Source: Deltaproteobacteria bacterium (GTDB lineage: Bacteria > Desulfobacterota > Binatia > UBA9968). From it: DNA of 55,459 bases. Below the pieces are notes generated by a model, which was not told where the DNA came from, ran no database searches, and was given only the letters and a program-made list of their open reading frames with translations. The translations under genes were made by a program, and so were the position numbers. Each line of letters starts with the position of its first letter. Within the stretch, counting starts at the first letter, position 1. The stretch lies in contig VBKE01000012.1 of the NCBI GenBank assembly GCA_005879605.1, positions 1 through 55,459 of the forward strand. Direction: 5' to 3'. Below are positions 39,170-49,438 of the stretch, one piece after another.

Positions 39170-40714
39170 ATGTCGCAATCATCGTTTAATCCGCCCTGGT
39201 TCGTGCGCAAAGACCTGGACGGCTTTTTCGGTCTGATGATCGATAACCTGATTCAGTTGATTCTAATCGTCAGCTTGTGCCGCGAATTGATCCATCTCCC
39301 GGACAGTTTCATTTTCGGCCGTATCCTGCCGGGAGCGGCGATTTCGATTTTGGTCGGAAATTTCTTTTACGCGTGGCAAGCCCATCGGCTGGCGCGCGAA
39401 ACCGGCAGAGAAGACGTGACCGCGCTGCCCTACGGCATTAACACGGTTAGCCTGTTTGCGTTTGTCTTCTTTATCATGCTGCCCATTTATCAGGAGACCA
39501 AAGATCCGGTCTGGGCCTGGAAAGTCGGCCTCGTGGCTTGTTTTCTCAACGGCGTCATTGAAATCATCGGCGCTTTCATCGCCGAAAGCGTGCGCCGCGT
39601 CACGCCGAGGGCAGCTCTGCTTTCCGCGCTGGCGGGCATCGCCATCACGTTTATTTCCATGGATTTCACTTTCAAAATTTTCGCCCAGCCATTAGTCGCC
39701 ATGGTGCCGATGGCGATTATTTTCGTCGCCTATTTTTCACACCAGAAGTTGCCGCTCGGACTACCGGGCGGGATGGTCGCGATTGCCATTGGAACCATCA
39801 TGGGATGGCTTCTAGGAACCATGAGCGGGAAATCGTTAGGGGTTAACTTTGCGGTGGCAATGCCGACATTCGCCGGTGGCTCGCTTTGGGAGGCGCTCAC
39901 TGATCCGGCGTTCCTAAATTATTTCTCGGTTATTCTTCCGATGGGCATCTTCAATGTCGTCGGTTCGCTGCAAAATATAGAAAGCGCGGAAGCTGCCGGC
40001 GATCGCTTCCCTACCTTTTCGTCGCTGATGGTGAACGGGATCGGTTCCGTCGTCGCCGCTCTGTTCGGCAGCGTATTCGCCACAACCATTTATATCGGCC
40101 ATCCGGGTTGGAAGCGGCTCGGCGCGCGTTCAGGTTATTCCGCGCTGAATGGCCTCTTTATCGCTTTTCTTTGCCTTACGGGGACGATTCAGGGGGTGTT
40201 AAATCTGATTCCACTCGAAGCCGGGATCGGCATCCTTCTCTACATCGGCATTATCATCGTGGCGCAATCTTTTCAGGAAACGCCGAGGGAGCATGCGCCG
40301 GCCGTTGCGCTGGGGATCGTTCCGGCGCTGGCGGCATGGGGGCTTTTGATGGTCGAAACGGGAGTAAGAGCTGCCGGAAAATCGCTGTTCGAAGTTGGAT
40401 TGGCGCCGTTCGCTCGGAGCCTCGCGATCCACGGTATGATCTCGTTAGAGCGGGGTTTCATTTTCAGTTCGATGATTCTCGCCTCGATTGGTGTGGCTTT
40501 GATCGAGAGGGAGTTCGTCAAAGCGAGTGCCTGGTCGCTCGCCGCGGCGTCTTTCTCCGCCGTCGGCATTATTCACGCCTACGATCTCGCGCCAGGTGGA
40601 GTTACCAGTCGATTCGGTCTATTCGCCGCGCCGGAGTTTGCTATCGGCTACCTTTTGCTTGCCGTACTCTTTTGGGCCGTCTCGCGTATCGAAAGGAATG
40701 GAGCTCTGGAGTAA
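39170..40714 (+). CDS. NCS2/AzgA-like permease
   Basis: A 514-residue membrane protein with about 13-14 hydrophobic segments. FGLMIDNLIQLILIVSLC opens the first helix. REDVTALPYGINTVSLFAFVFF and NVVGSLQNIESAEAAGDRFPT resemble the substrate-binding half-helices and the Q-N motif of nucleobase/xanthine permeases of the NCS2 and AzgA types. Probably an importer of purines, uracil or a similar compound by proton or sodium symport; specificity cannot be assigned. It is a single gene, divergent from lipB and ending at a long hairpin shared with the convergent phosphatase gene. Confidence 0.7.
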   Translation: MSQSSFNPPWFVRKDLDGFFGLMIDNLIQLILIVSLCRELIHLPDSFIFGRILPGAAISILVGNFFYAWQAHRLARETGREDVTALPYGINTVSLFAFVFFIMLPIYQETKDPVWAWKVGLVACFLNGVIEIIGAFIAESVRRVTPRAALLSALAGIAITFISMDFTFKIFAQPLVAMVPMAIIFVAYFSHQKLPLGLPGGMVAIAIGTIMGWLLGTMSGKSLGVNFAVAMPTFAGGSLWEALTDPAFLNYFSVILPMGIFNVVGSLQNIESAEAAGDRFPTFSSLMVNGIGSVVAALFGSVFATTIYIGHPGWKRLGARSGYSALNGLFIAFLCLTGTIQGVLNLIPLEAGIGILLYIGIIIVAQSFQETPREHAPAVALGIVPALAAWGLLMVETGVRAAGKSLFEVGLAPFARSLAIHGMISLERGFIFSSMILASIGVALIEREFVKASAWSLAAASFSAVGIIHAYDLAPGGVTSRFGLFAAPEFAIGYLLLAVLFWAVSRIERNGALE

Positions 40715-40767
40715 TGGAGTGTTGGAGTATTGGCCGAGACCCATCACTCCAATACTCCAATACTCCA
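40715..40767. terminator. long hairpin between convergent genes (permease and phosphatase)
   Basis: The left arm TGGAGTGTTGGAGTATTGG (40715-40733) pairs with CCAATACTCCAATACTCCA (40749-40767): 19 base pairs with one G-U. It has no T tract but lies exactly between converging genes, so it may end transcription from both sides. Same element family as 49022-49075. Confidence 0.6.
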
Positions 40768-40789
40768 GTCCGGTATTGAAGCATTCCGT

Positions 40790-41422
40790 TTACAACGGTG
40801 ACCCCTGCACGACCACTGCCGAAATATAATCTTGATTGTTGATCTGTGTGATGCCCCACTTGTCGCCGTCATGATTCACACGGGTGACACCGCAGGGATC
40901 GACATGGAAAGTGCGATACTGATTAAGATGAGTGCCGGTGATGCGGCAGATGATTCCCAGGATCGGAAAGTTGTGACTCACCACGACGACGGTTTCTCCG
41001 GGTTGGTGACGCCGCGCGATACGATGCAAACCCTCCCAAGCTCGTTGCGCGACATCGACGAGCCTTTCGCCGCCGGGAACCTGAATCTCCGCCGGCTCGG
41101 TCCGCCACCGGCTGATGAAGCCGGGGTAGTTCTCTTTGATCTCCGTGAAAGTCAAGCCTTCGAGCGCGCCGTGATCGAGCTCGCGTATGCCTGCTTCAAT
41201 GGTCACCGCCAGATCGTGTTTTTGGCTGATGAGCCGCGCGGTGTGGCGCGCGCGTTTTAAGTTGCTTGAGTAAACGGCGCGCACCGATTCCGCGCTCAAG
41301 GTCGCAGCAATCTCCTCGGCCTGGCGAATGCCGATTTCGCTGAGCGGCCGGTCCGTGGCGCCCTGGCAGCGGCCCTGAAGGTTCCAATCCGTGGCGCCAT
41401 GGCGAAGCAAAACGATCTGCAC
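40790..41422 (-). CDS. histidine phosphatase family protein (phosphoglycerate mutase-like)
   Basis: 210 residues. LLRHGATDWN (residues 5-14) carries the phospho-accepting histidine and RHG motif. GLTFTEIKENYPG and VVVSHNFPI supply the second arginine/glutamate and C-terminal histidine. Members include GpmB, CobC and broad-specificity phosphatases; which one is not clear. The start is a GTG with AAGGAT upstream. Confidence 0.88.
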   Translation of the reverse strand: MQIVLLRHGATDWNLQGRCQGATDRPLSEIGIRQAEEIAATLSAESVRAVYSSNLKRARHTARLISQKHDLAVTIEAGIRELDHGALEGLTFTEIKENYPGFISRWRTEPAEIQVPGGERLVDVAQRAWEGLHRIARRHQPGETVVVVSHNFPILGIICRITGTHLNQYRTFHVDPCGVTRVNHDGDKWGITQINNQDYISAVVVQGSPL

Positions 41423-41459
41423 AAATTATCCTTAGAGCGTGATTTCGGCGCGGGAGAAA

Positions 41460-43370
41460 CTAGCCCTCTTGCAGAGAAGCCGCGTGGATCTGGATCTTTG
41501 CTTTCGCCTTCAGCCCCTCCATGAACTTCTGCAGGATGCGCTGTCGGCTTTCCGCCAAGGCTTGCTTCGCGAGCGTCTCTTTCTCTCTCTCGAACCGCTC
41601 CATGTCGGCTCCTTGACTCTCTTTGAACGCGAGGATGTAGGCCGCGTCCTTTTGAGCGTAGATTCTTTCGGCAACCGGTTTTTGGGCGGAGAGGACGATA
41701 CCGCCCGCTTTTAGCTCCGATAATTCACCGATCTTCGGCAATTGCGGCGCGTTGCGGAGAAACCAGCCGGTTTCCTCCAGTTTCAAACTGTTTCGCTCAG
41801 CGAGCCGCGCTATATCTTTCTCCTTCTTAAGTTGATCTAAGAAACCGTTGGCTTTCTGCAGCAGCAGTTCATGAGCCTTCGACTCTCTCAATCCATTTTC
41901 TATATTTCTCCTCACTGCTTCGAGCGCGGGGACCGTCGGTTCCTTTCTTTCTTTGATCCGTAGGAGGTAGTAAGCGCTGCTACCTTCGATCACTGGACTC
42001 ACATCTTTAACAGCGAGGACAAAGGCATTTTTGTAGAATTCTTGGTTGGGGCCGATTTCCGGAAGGACTTCGCCGTTTGAGAACCAACGGGTCACGTTGA
42101 CGGCCGCGCCGCGATCCTGTGCGAGCTTGTTAAAATCGCTGCCCGACAGTGCTTTCTCACGGTCACGATCCGCCGCCGTCGCTGCTTCTCGCTTTCCCTT
42201 CTCTGCTTTGAGCATTCGCGTGATCTCAGGCGTGGCCTCTTTCAAGCTCTGGGTTTTTTCTTCCTTGGTGTCTTCGACTTTGACGATCTGCAGACCTGCC
42301 GGTGTTTCGATGGCGTTGCTGACCTCCCCCTTGGCGAGACCAAAAACAGCCTTATCGAGGGGTTGAGGCAACTGACCCTGGGCGATCCAACCCACGTCGC
42401 CTCCCTTCGCGGCGCTCGGATCGTCGGACTCTCCTTTTGCGATTTGAGCAAAATCCTTTCCGGCGCGCGCATCCGCGACGATCCGATGGGCGCGTGCCCT
42501 GGCTTCGTCCTTTTGCTTGGCATCGGCCGTTGGCGGCATACGGATCGAGATATAGCGCACCTTCGCTTCTTTGGGCTTGTGGAATTTGGATTCGCGATTG
42601 ACTTGATAATAATCCTCGATTTCCTTGTCGCCGATCTGTGCTGAAGATGACAACTGATCGAACGGATAAGAAAGGTATTCTACTTGAATTTTTAGCGGCT
42701 CTTTCAATGAATCTTTGTTGCGATCATAGAATTTTTTGATCTCATCTTCGGTCAGTTTGACCTCGGGAATGAAATTGCTAAGCGGCAAGCGAATGAAATT
42801 CAGATTGATTTTCTCCTGTTCGACGCGATAACGGTCCCGGACTTCGGCCTCGGTGACGTGCACGGTGTCGGCAATGACGCTATAGAGCCGCTGGATCGTC
42901 AGCTGTTCTCTTTGTTCCTCTTCAAATTCGCCGGGCGTCAATCCGTTGGCGCGAAGGAGTTGCAGATAGCGCTCTTTGTTGGGGCGGCCGGCGACTTGAA
43001 ACTCGGGAATTTGCGCGAGGGAATTCCACAGCTCTTCATCCGTGGCCGTGAGTCCGAGGGTCCGCGCCTCCTGGAGCGCGAGCTTTTTTTGAATCAGCTC
43101 TTCCAGCAAGGTGCCTTTGATATTGAGATTCTTGAGCATTTCCGGCGTGAGCGAGCCCTTCAACAGCTCGCGGTAGCGACTCAGGGCTCTCTGGTACTGG
43201 ACAGCGAACTCCCGTTGGCTGATAATGTCACCATTGACCTCGGCGACGTCGGGTGAGCCCTGGTTTTGATACTTACTGCCCCCGTAAAAGGCGATGAAAG
43301 TGACGACGATGATCCCGAGAAGCGCTATGATAATCCAGGATCGTTTCCGTTTACGTAAGAAATCGAGCAT
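41460..43370 (-). CDS. ppiD: PpiD/SurA-like periplasmic peptidyl-prolyl isomerase/chaperone
   Basis: About 636 residues from ATG 43370 (MLDFLRKRKRSW), giving an N-terminal membrane anchor (about 13-30) as in PpiD; the frame runs 28 codons further without similarity. A SurA_N-like helical region (35-220) follows, then one parvulin domain (about 245-345) with VRYISIRM and SDDPSAAKGGDVGWIAQGQL, and a second degenerate domain to the end. It helps fold exported and outer-membrane proteins. Transcribed away from mreB, each with its own candidate promoter. Confidence 0.88.
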   Translation of the reverse strand: MLDFLRKRKRSWIIIALLGIIVVTFIAFYGGSKYQNQGSPDVAEVNGDIISQREFAVQYQRALSRYRELLKGSLTPEMLKNLNIKGTLLEELIQKKLALQEARTLGLTATDEELWNSLAQIPEFQVAGRPNKERYLQLLRANGLTPGEFEEEQREQLTIQRLYSVIADTVHVTEAEVRDRYRVEQEKINLNFIRLPLSNFIPEVKLTEDEIKKFYDRNKDSLKEPLKIQVEYLSYPFDQLSSSAQIGDKEIEDYYQVNRESKFHKPKEAKVRYISIRMPPTADAKQKDEARARAHRIVADARAGKDFAQIAKGESDDPSAAKGGDVGWIAQGQLPQPLDKAVFGLAKGEVSNAIETPAGLQIVKVEDTKEEKTQSLKEATPEITRMLKAEKGKREAATAADRDREKALSGSDFNKLAQDRGAAVNVTRWFSNGEVLPEIGPNQEFYKNAFVLAVKDVSPVIEGSSAYYLLRIKERKEPTVPALEAVRRNIENGLRESKAHELLLQKANGFLDQLKKEKDIARLAERNSLKLEETGWFLRNAPQLPKIGELSELKAGGIVLSAQKPVAERIYAQKDAAYILAFKESQGADMERFEREKETLAKQALAESRQRILQKFMEGLKAKAKIQIHAASLQEG

Positions 43371-43416
43371 CAGCGAAGAAACCTTTCGGTAAACTAGGGT
43401 TAAAAGAAACCCTTCT

Positions 43417-43445
43417 ATGATAAGAAAAGACCCGTGGCAATGCAA
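43417..43445 (-). promoter_or_regulatory. candidate sigma-70 promoter of ppiD
   Basis: Minus strand: TTGCAT (43440-43445), 17-base spacer, TATCAT (43417-43422, five of six). About 47 bases upstream of the ATG at 43370. Confidence 0.45.
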
Positions 43446-43493
43446 CCGATTCAAATTTGCTAGAATGCGTTTTTCCTAGATTTTTCAATTACC

Positions 43494-43522
43494 TTGCTTG
43501 CCCGAACCAAATCTGTTATTTT
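43494..43522 (+). promoter_or_regulatory. candidate sigma-70 promoter of the mre operon
   Basis: TTGCTT (43494-43499), 17-base spacer, TATTTT (43517-43522). The mreB ATG is at 43571 with AAAAGGAG just before it. Weak consensus but well placed. Confidence 0.4.
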
Positions 43523-43552
43523 CTCACTGCCTGATTTCCGGTTTGCTCTTGA

Positions 43553-44605
<1,053 letters not shown>

Positions 44606-44617
44606 GCTGAGGCACCG

Positions 44618-45484
44618 ATGCATCCCGCCGTTGGAGGCGACCGAGCTTCCATGCTCGCTTTTTTTCGTAAGAATCAAGTTCTGCTGAGCTCCTGTTTCTG
44701 TCTCTTGCTGTCCCTCTATATCTTGACCGCCGCCGCACGCGGACAATTGAGGAGAGATCCTGTCGGTCCACTGCTGCTCTGGCTTTTGCGCCCCGTTGAA
44801 ATCGGAGCGCAGATAACCATCGATTGGTTCAAAGAGATGCAAAACAGTTATACTACGCTGTCGGGATTCAGAGGGGAAAATGAGCGGCTCAGAAATCGCA
44901 TTCAGCAACTGGAGGTCGAAAGAAATCGGTTGCTGGAGGCGGAAGCTACCAATCGACGTTTGCAGCAACTCCTTGAATTCCGTTCTCATTTACCCTCAGA
45001 CTCCGTTACCGCGTCGATCATCGGCAATAGCGCGAGTAGCTGGTTCCAGAGCTGTCTTCTCGATAAAGGCAGCGCCGACGGTGTTAATAAAGGAATGGGA
45101 GTGGTCACGCCTCTGGGAGTCCTCGGGCAGGTGGTATCCGTGACGGGGCGTACCGCCAAAGTGCTCTTACTCACCGACCCAAGCAGTGGTATTGATGTCT
45201 TGGTTCAGCGCACTCGGGCGCGGGGCATTGTTTCCGGCTCGTTGGATTACGGGACGATTTTGAAATATGTAAAGCGGAGCGAAGATGTTCAGGAAGGAGA
45301 TCGGTTGATTACCTCCGGCATCGACGGAGTTTTTCCCAAGGGGCTGCTGGTGGGCACGGTCATCAAGGTGCGCAAGCAGCAGCTCGGTCTTTTTCAATTG
45401 ATCGAAGTCACTCCGGCAGTGCTGGCTTCACGAACCGAAGAAGTCCTGGTGGTTCATCCCGAGACAAGCCAGGAAAAAAATTGA
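44618..45484 (+). CDS. mreC: rod-shape-determining protein MreC
   Basis: 288 residues: short cytoplasmic N-terminus, one membrane helix (about 20-40), a coiled coil (about 80-115, rich in Glu/Arg/Leu), then the periplasmic beta domain with VVTPLGVLGQVVSV and VQRTRARGIVSGS. GAGG lies six bases before the chosen ATG; ATG 44651 is possible. Links MreB to PBP2 and RodA. Confidence 0.93.
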   Translation: MHPAVGGDRASMLAFFRKNQVLLSSCFCLLLSLYILTAAARGQLRRDPVGPLLLWLLRPVEIGAQITIDWFKEMQNSYTTLSGFRGENERLRNRIQQLEVERNRLLEAEATNRRLQQLLEFRSHLPSDSVTASIIGNSASSWFQSCLLDKGSADGVNKGMGVVTPLGVLGQVVSVTGRTAKVLLLTDPSSGIDVLVQRTRARGIVSGSLDYGTILKYVKRSEDVQEGDRLITSGIDGVFPKGLLVGTVIKVRKQQLGLFQLIEVTPAVLASRTEEVLVVHPETSQEKN

Positions 45485-46023
45485 TGATTCTGTCCCCGAC
45501 CTCTTACGTTTCTCCAATGAAGGTATCCTTGCTGTTTTTTGCTATCGGGATCCTACTGCTGCTATTGCAAATGACTTTTCTCCACCTCTTGCCCCTGGGT
45601 CCCATCGTGCCGGATTTTATTCTCGTGCTTTGCGTTTACTGGGGATTACATCATCCGAGCGTCGGGGCAGTTCTGGGCGCGTTCATGCTGGGTTACTCCG
45701 TCGATGTCGTGTCGAGCAAAATCCTCGGAATTAACGCATTTGCCATGTCTTTGGTTTTTCTCATCGTCTATCTGAGCTCGCGCTCCATCTGGCTGCACCA
45801 TCCGGTGGTGAGTAGCCTCGTGGTGCTGCTCGCTTCCTTGGTGAAAGGTGTGGCCTTGGTTTTGGTTTCGGCGATATTTTTGAGCGTCGATGGACTTTGG
45901 CTGGGCGCCATCAGATATATCCTCTTGGAAGCTCTGGTGGCCGCAGTGCTCGCTCCGTTTGTCTTTAATCTCTTGCGGCGCGGGCAAAGTTTTCTCGAAA
46001 AGGTAACCGTCCCCACAGAATAA
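45484..46023 (+). CDS. mreD: rod-shape-determining protein MreD
   Basis: 179 residues with five or six membrane segments and the family feature LLGPIVPDFILVLCVYWGLH-like region (here LPLGPIVPDFILVLCVYWG) followed by GAFMLGYSVDVVSSKILGINAF. Its ATG shares one base with the mreC stop (TGATG), indicating coupled translation; an in-frame TTG lies just upstream. Confidence 0.9.
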   Translation: MILSPTSYVSPMKVSLLFFAIGILLLLLQMTFLHLLPLGPIVPDFILVLCVYWGLHHPSVGAVLGAFMLGYSVDVVSSKILGINAFAMSLVFLIVYLSSRSIWLHHPVVSSLVVLLASLVKGVALVLVSAIFLSVDGLWLGAIRYILLEALVAAVLAPFVFNLLRRGQSFLEKVTVPTE

Positions 46024-46027
46024 TGGC

Positions 46028-47908
46028 ATGACTGTCCTTACCGACATCAATAGACAAGATGGTACGCCGGAACTCCGCGCGCGTGCCCGTTGGCTCTATT
46101 ATGTCCTCACGATCGTCTTTTTGTCCCTGATCACGCGGCTCGTGTTTCTCCAGATCATCCAGGGTGAACGTTACACCTTTCTGTCGGAGAACAATCGCAT
46201 CCGTATCAAGCGAATGCCTGGAACGCGGGGAATGGTTGTTGACCGCCAAGGACAGCTCATGGTGGATAGTCGTCCGTCTTTCGATCTGCTTTTCGTTCCC
46301 GAAGACACCGATGACCCAGAAAACACCTTGCGGCTCCTGGCGCGCTATCTTGGGCGGGATGAAAAAGAGCTCTTGAGGATTCTCCAAGAGAATAAGAAAC
46401 GGCTGGCTTTTGAAGAGGTCGTATTGGGTCGAGACGTGGACTGGCCGGCGGTTGTCGCGGTGGAAACCCATCAGCTGGATCTTCCCGGAGTGACGCTGCG
46501 CGCGCGGCCGCGGCGCAGTTATGTCGACGGACCGACGGGGGCTCATGTCCTCGGCTATTTGGGCGAGATCGGTTCCAGTCAGCTTAAAGGTCTCAAAGAC
46601 CAGGGCTACTCGATGGGCGACGAGATCGGACAGTATGGACTCGAACGACGGTGGGAAGAAGTCCTGCGGGGGCAGAGCGGCGGACAGCAAGTCGAGGTTG
46701 ACGCATTGGGTCGGCGCATCCGGGTGCTCCACGAAGTGCCGGATGTTCCCGGCTACACAGTTCACTTGACTTTGGATCAACGGCTGCAAGAAACCGCTTT
46801 CGCGGCGCTCAATGGAAAGGAAGGAACCATTGTTGCCCTTGATGTTAATACCGGCGCAATCCTGGCGATGGTCAGCACCCCGGCCTTCGATCCCAACACT
46901 TTCGCCCGCGGCATCAAAGCGGAAGAATGGCGCGAATTGATTAAAGATCGTTTGCGACCGCTCAGCAACCGAGCGACTCAAGGGCAGTACCCGCCGGGTT
47001 CTACTTTCAAAGTCATCATGACCATCGCCGGCTTGGAAGAGGGGGTGCTGCAGCCGGAAGCCCGGATTTCCGATCCGGGTTATTATAACTTCGGCAACCG
47101 ATCCTTTCGCGATTGGAAGAAAGGCGGCCATGGCTCCGTTGATCTCCACAAGGCGATTGTCGAATCCTGCGATGTCTACTTCTATCAGTTGGGGCCGCGC
47201 ATCGGCGTGGACCGAATTGCTAAATGGGCCCGTGCCTTTGGCTTGGGAGAAAAAACCGGTGTGGCGCTCGATGACGAGCGCAACGGGCTGGTTCCGGACA
47301 GCGAATGGAAAAGAAAAAGGTATCGTCAGCCCTGGTATCCGGGCGAAACGGTTTCGATATCGATTGGTCAGGGCTATCTCACCGTGACGCCGCTGCAGCT
47401 TGTGAACATGATTGCGACCGTGGCCAACGGCGGAACGCTTTATCGCCCGCGGATCGTCAGCAAGGTAGAGTCGTTTGACGGCGCGACCATTCGTGAGTAC
47501 GGCCCTGAAAAGATTCGCACGATCAACCTCAAACCATCCACTCTCGAACGCCTGCGGAGCGCCTTAGCCGACGTGGTCAATGGCCCAGGGGGAACCGGTG
47601 GCGCGGCGAGGTCGAGCCTGGTGGAGATTGCCGGCAAAACCGGAACGGCGCAGGTCGTAGAGATGAAAGGCGGCTACGTCAAGACCGAACAGTTGGCTTA
47701 TTTCAACCGCGACCATGCTTGGTTTATTTCCTATGCGCCGGTGCAAAATCCCCAAATTGCCGTTGTCGTATTGGTTGAACATGGGGGACACGGGGGCGAG
47801 GCCGCTGCGCCGATGGCAAAAAAAGTGATCGAGAGATATATCGAACTGCAAAAGCAACCGGCTGATCAGCGGCAGGTTCGTATCGAAGGAGAGAACCGTG
47901 CAAATTGA
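46028..47908 (+). CDS. mrdA: penicillin-binding protein 2 (elongation-specific transpeptidase)
   Basis: 626 residues: N-terminal membrane helix (about 18-40), PBP dimerisation domain (50-220), transpeptidase domain (250-610). Active-site motifs are S325-x-x-K328 (PPGSTFK), SCD near 375 in the place of SxN, and KTGTAQV near 536. It cross-links peptidoglycan during elongation with RodA. It starts four bases after mreD. Confidence 0.96.
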   Translation: MTVLTDINRQDGTPELRARARWLYYVLTIVFLSLITRLVFLQIIQGERYTFLSENNRIRIKRMPGTRGMVVDRQGQLMVDSRPSFDLLFVPEDTDDPENTLRLLARYLGRDEKELLRILQENKKRLAFEEVVLGRDVDWPAVVAVETHQLDLPGVTLRARPRRSYVDGPTGAHVLGYLGEIGSSQLKGLKDQGYSMGDEIGQYGLERRWEEVLRGQSGGQQVEVDALGRRIRVLHEVPDVPGYTVHLTLDQRLQETAFAALNGKEGTIVALDVNTGAILAMVSTPAFDPNTFARGIKAEEWRELIKDRLRPLSNRATQGQYPPGSTFKVIMTIAGLEEGVLQPEARISDPGYYNFGNRSFRDWKKGGHGSVDLHKAIVESCDVYFYQLGPRIGVDRIAKWARAFGLGEKTGVALDDERNGLVPDSEWKRKRYRQPWYPGETVSISIGQGYLTVTPLQLVNMIATVANGGTLYRPRIVSKVESFDGATIREYGPEKIRTINLKPSTLERLRSALADVVNGPGGTGGAARSSLVEIAGKTGTAQVVEMKGGYVKTEQLAYFNRDHAWFISYAPVQNPQIAVVVLVEHGGHGGEAAAPMAKKVIERYIELQKQPADQRQVRIEGENRAN

Positions 47909-49001
47909 TCGCCGGCTGATTTCCCATTTCGATTGGACGCTGCTCCTGCTCACCTTGACCTTTGTCTGTATCGGTATCGCGACCATCTATAGCGCTAACT
48001 ACAACATGGCCGAAGAGCACGCCGGCGCACTGCCGTCGCGTCAGTTCATGTGGTTGGGCCTCGGCCTGGTTGCCATGTTTACGGCAATTGCCTTCGACTA
48101 CCATTACATCGATCGGCTTGCCTATCCCTTCTACGGCTTGATGTTTGCGTTCTTGGTCTTAGTTCTCTTTATTGGCCATTCCGGCGGCGGCTCACAGCGC
48201 TGGATCAATCTCGGCTTTTTTAGATTTCAGCCCTCGGAGCCGGCCAAAATCGCCATTGTTTTGATCATGGCGAAATATTTTCAAGACGGCGAGCCACCGA
48301 AGGGTTATCAATTACGCGATCTCTGGGTGCTGTTTGCTATGGTCGGACCGCTGGTGATTCTGACTTTGGTGCAGCCGGATCTCGGCACGGCCATCATCTT
48401 GGGCATCGTTTTTCTCAGTATGATCCTGATGGGCGGACTGCGCCTGCGCTCGTTTCTCTACCTGGTCGGGGCCGGCTTGGCGTTTCTCCCCATCGGCTGG
48501 CATTTTCTCAAAGCCTATCAGCGGGCGCGTATTTTGACTTTTCTAGATCCGGATCGTGATCCGTTGGGCGCTGGCTATCACGTGATTCAGTCGAAGATCG
48601 CCATTGGCTCCGGCAGACTTTTCGGTAAAGGTTATCTCCATGGAACACAGAACCGGCTGGATTTCCTGCCGGCGCAACACACGGACTTCATCTTTGCGGT
48701 TTTTTCCGAGGAATGGGGGTTGGTGGGCTGCTTGGTGTTGCTGCTGCTTTATTTTGCCCTGATTATTTACGCCTTGAAGCTCATCGAGCGGGCCAAGGAT
48801 CGCTTGGGTGCGTTGCTGGTTTTCGGCATGCTGGCGATTTTTTTCTGGCACGTCGTTATCAACGTCGCGATGGTCACCGGGATCATGCCGGTGGTTGGGG
48901 TGCCGCTGCCGTTGTTCAGCTATGGCGGCTCGGCATTGGCCTCCATGATGTTCGCGATCGGCCTGATGATCAACGTCAGTATGCGGCGGTATATCTTCTG
49001 A
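47898..49001 (+). CDS. rodA: RodA-type peptidoglycan glycosyltransferase (SEDS family)
   Basis: 367 residues and ten membrane segments. Motifs: GGGSQRWINLGFFRFQPSEPAK-like region (here SQRWINLGFFRFQPSEPAK), LVQPDLGTAIIL, and GIMPVVGVPLPLFSYGGSA near the C-terminus. It polymerises glycan strands with PBP2. The GTG start overlaps the mrdA stop by 11 bases and follows GAAGGAGAG. Last gene of the mre operon. Confidence 0.95.
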   Translation: MQIDRRLISHFDWTLLLLTLTFVCIGIATIYSANYNMAEEHAGALPSRQFMWLGLGLVAMFTAIAFDYHYIDRLAYPFYGLMFAFLVLVLFIGHSGGGSQRWINLGFFRFQPSEPAKIAIVLIMAKYFQDGEPPKGYQLRDLWVLFAMVGPLVILTLVQPDLGTAIILGIVFLSMILMGGLRLRSFLYLVGAGLAFLPIGWHFLKAYQRARILTFLDPDRDPLGAGYHVIQSKIAIGSGRLFGKGYLHGTQNRLDFLPAQHTDFIFAVFSEEWGLVGCLVLLLLYFALIIYALKLIERAKDRLGALLVFGMLAIFFWHVVINVAMVTGIMPVVGVPLPLFSYGGSALASMMFAIGLMINVSMRRYIF

Positions 49002-49021
49002 AAGATGGCGTGATGGAATAA

Positions 49022-49075
49022 TGGAGTGTTGGAGGATGGTCTTAGGTCGTCTCCGGCCATTACTCCAATACTCCA
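49022..49075. terminator. long hairpin between convergent rodA and trxA
   Basis: TGGAGTGTTGGAGGATGG (49022-49039) pairs imperfectly with CCATTACTCCAATACTCCA (49057-49075): 13 base pairs, a small internal loop, then four more. Nearly identical in wording to the hairpin at 40715-40767 and likewise between convergent genes. Confidence 0.6.
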
Positions 49076-49098
49076 TCACTCCAACGGTTCCCCTACCG

Positions 49099-49425
49099 TT
49101 ATTGCAACGCCTTCTCAATGGCGCTGACGAGCCGTGCCTTCGGCACGGCACCGACAATTTGCTCTTTAACCGCACCGCCTCTGAGAATGATCAGATTGGG
49201 AATGCCTCGGATGCCGTAGCGGGAAGCCGTGGCCGGATGATCATCGACGTTGAGTTTCGCGACTTTGAGTTTGCCGTCGTACTCGCCGGCCAATTCCTCA
49301 ACAATGGGCGCGATGGATTTACAAGGACCGCACCAAGGAGCCCAAAAATCGACCAGCACCGGCAGTTTCGACTGAATCACCTCTATTTCGAAATTGTTGT
49401 CTCCAACCTCCGTAATTTTCGCCAT
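49099..49425 (-). CDS. trxA: thioredoxin
   Basis: 108 residues from ATG 49425, with AAGGAGG nine bases upstream; the frame extends 65 codons further into pepA but that part is shadow. WAPWCGPCK (about 28-36) is the redox-active motif and the cis-proline is in RGIPNLI. A general cytoplasmic disulfide reductase. It follows pepA by 13 bases. Confidence 0.96.
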   Translation of the reverse strand: MAKITEVGDNNFEIEVIQSKLPVLVDFWAPWCGPCKSIAPIVEELAGEYDGKLKVAKLNVDDHPATASRYGIRGIPNLIILRGGAVKEQIVGAVPKARLVSAIEKALQ

Positions 49426-49438
49426 TATCGTAGCCTCC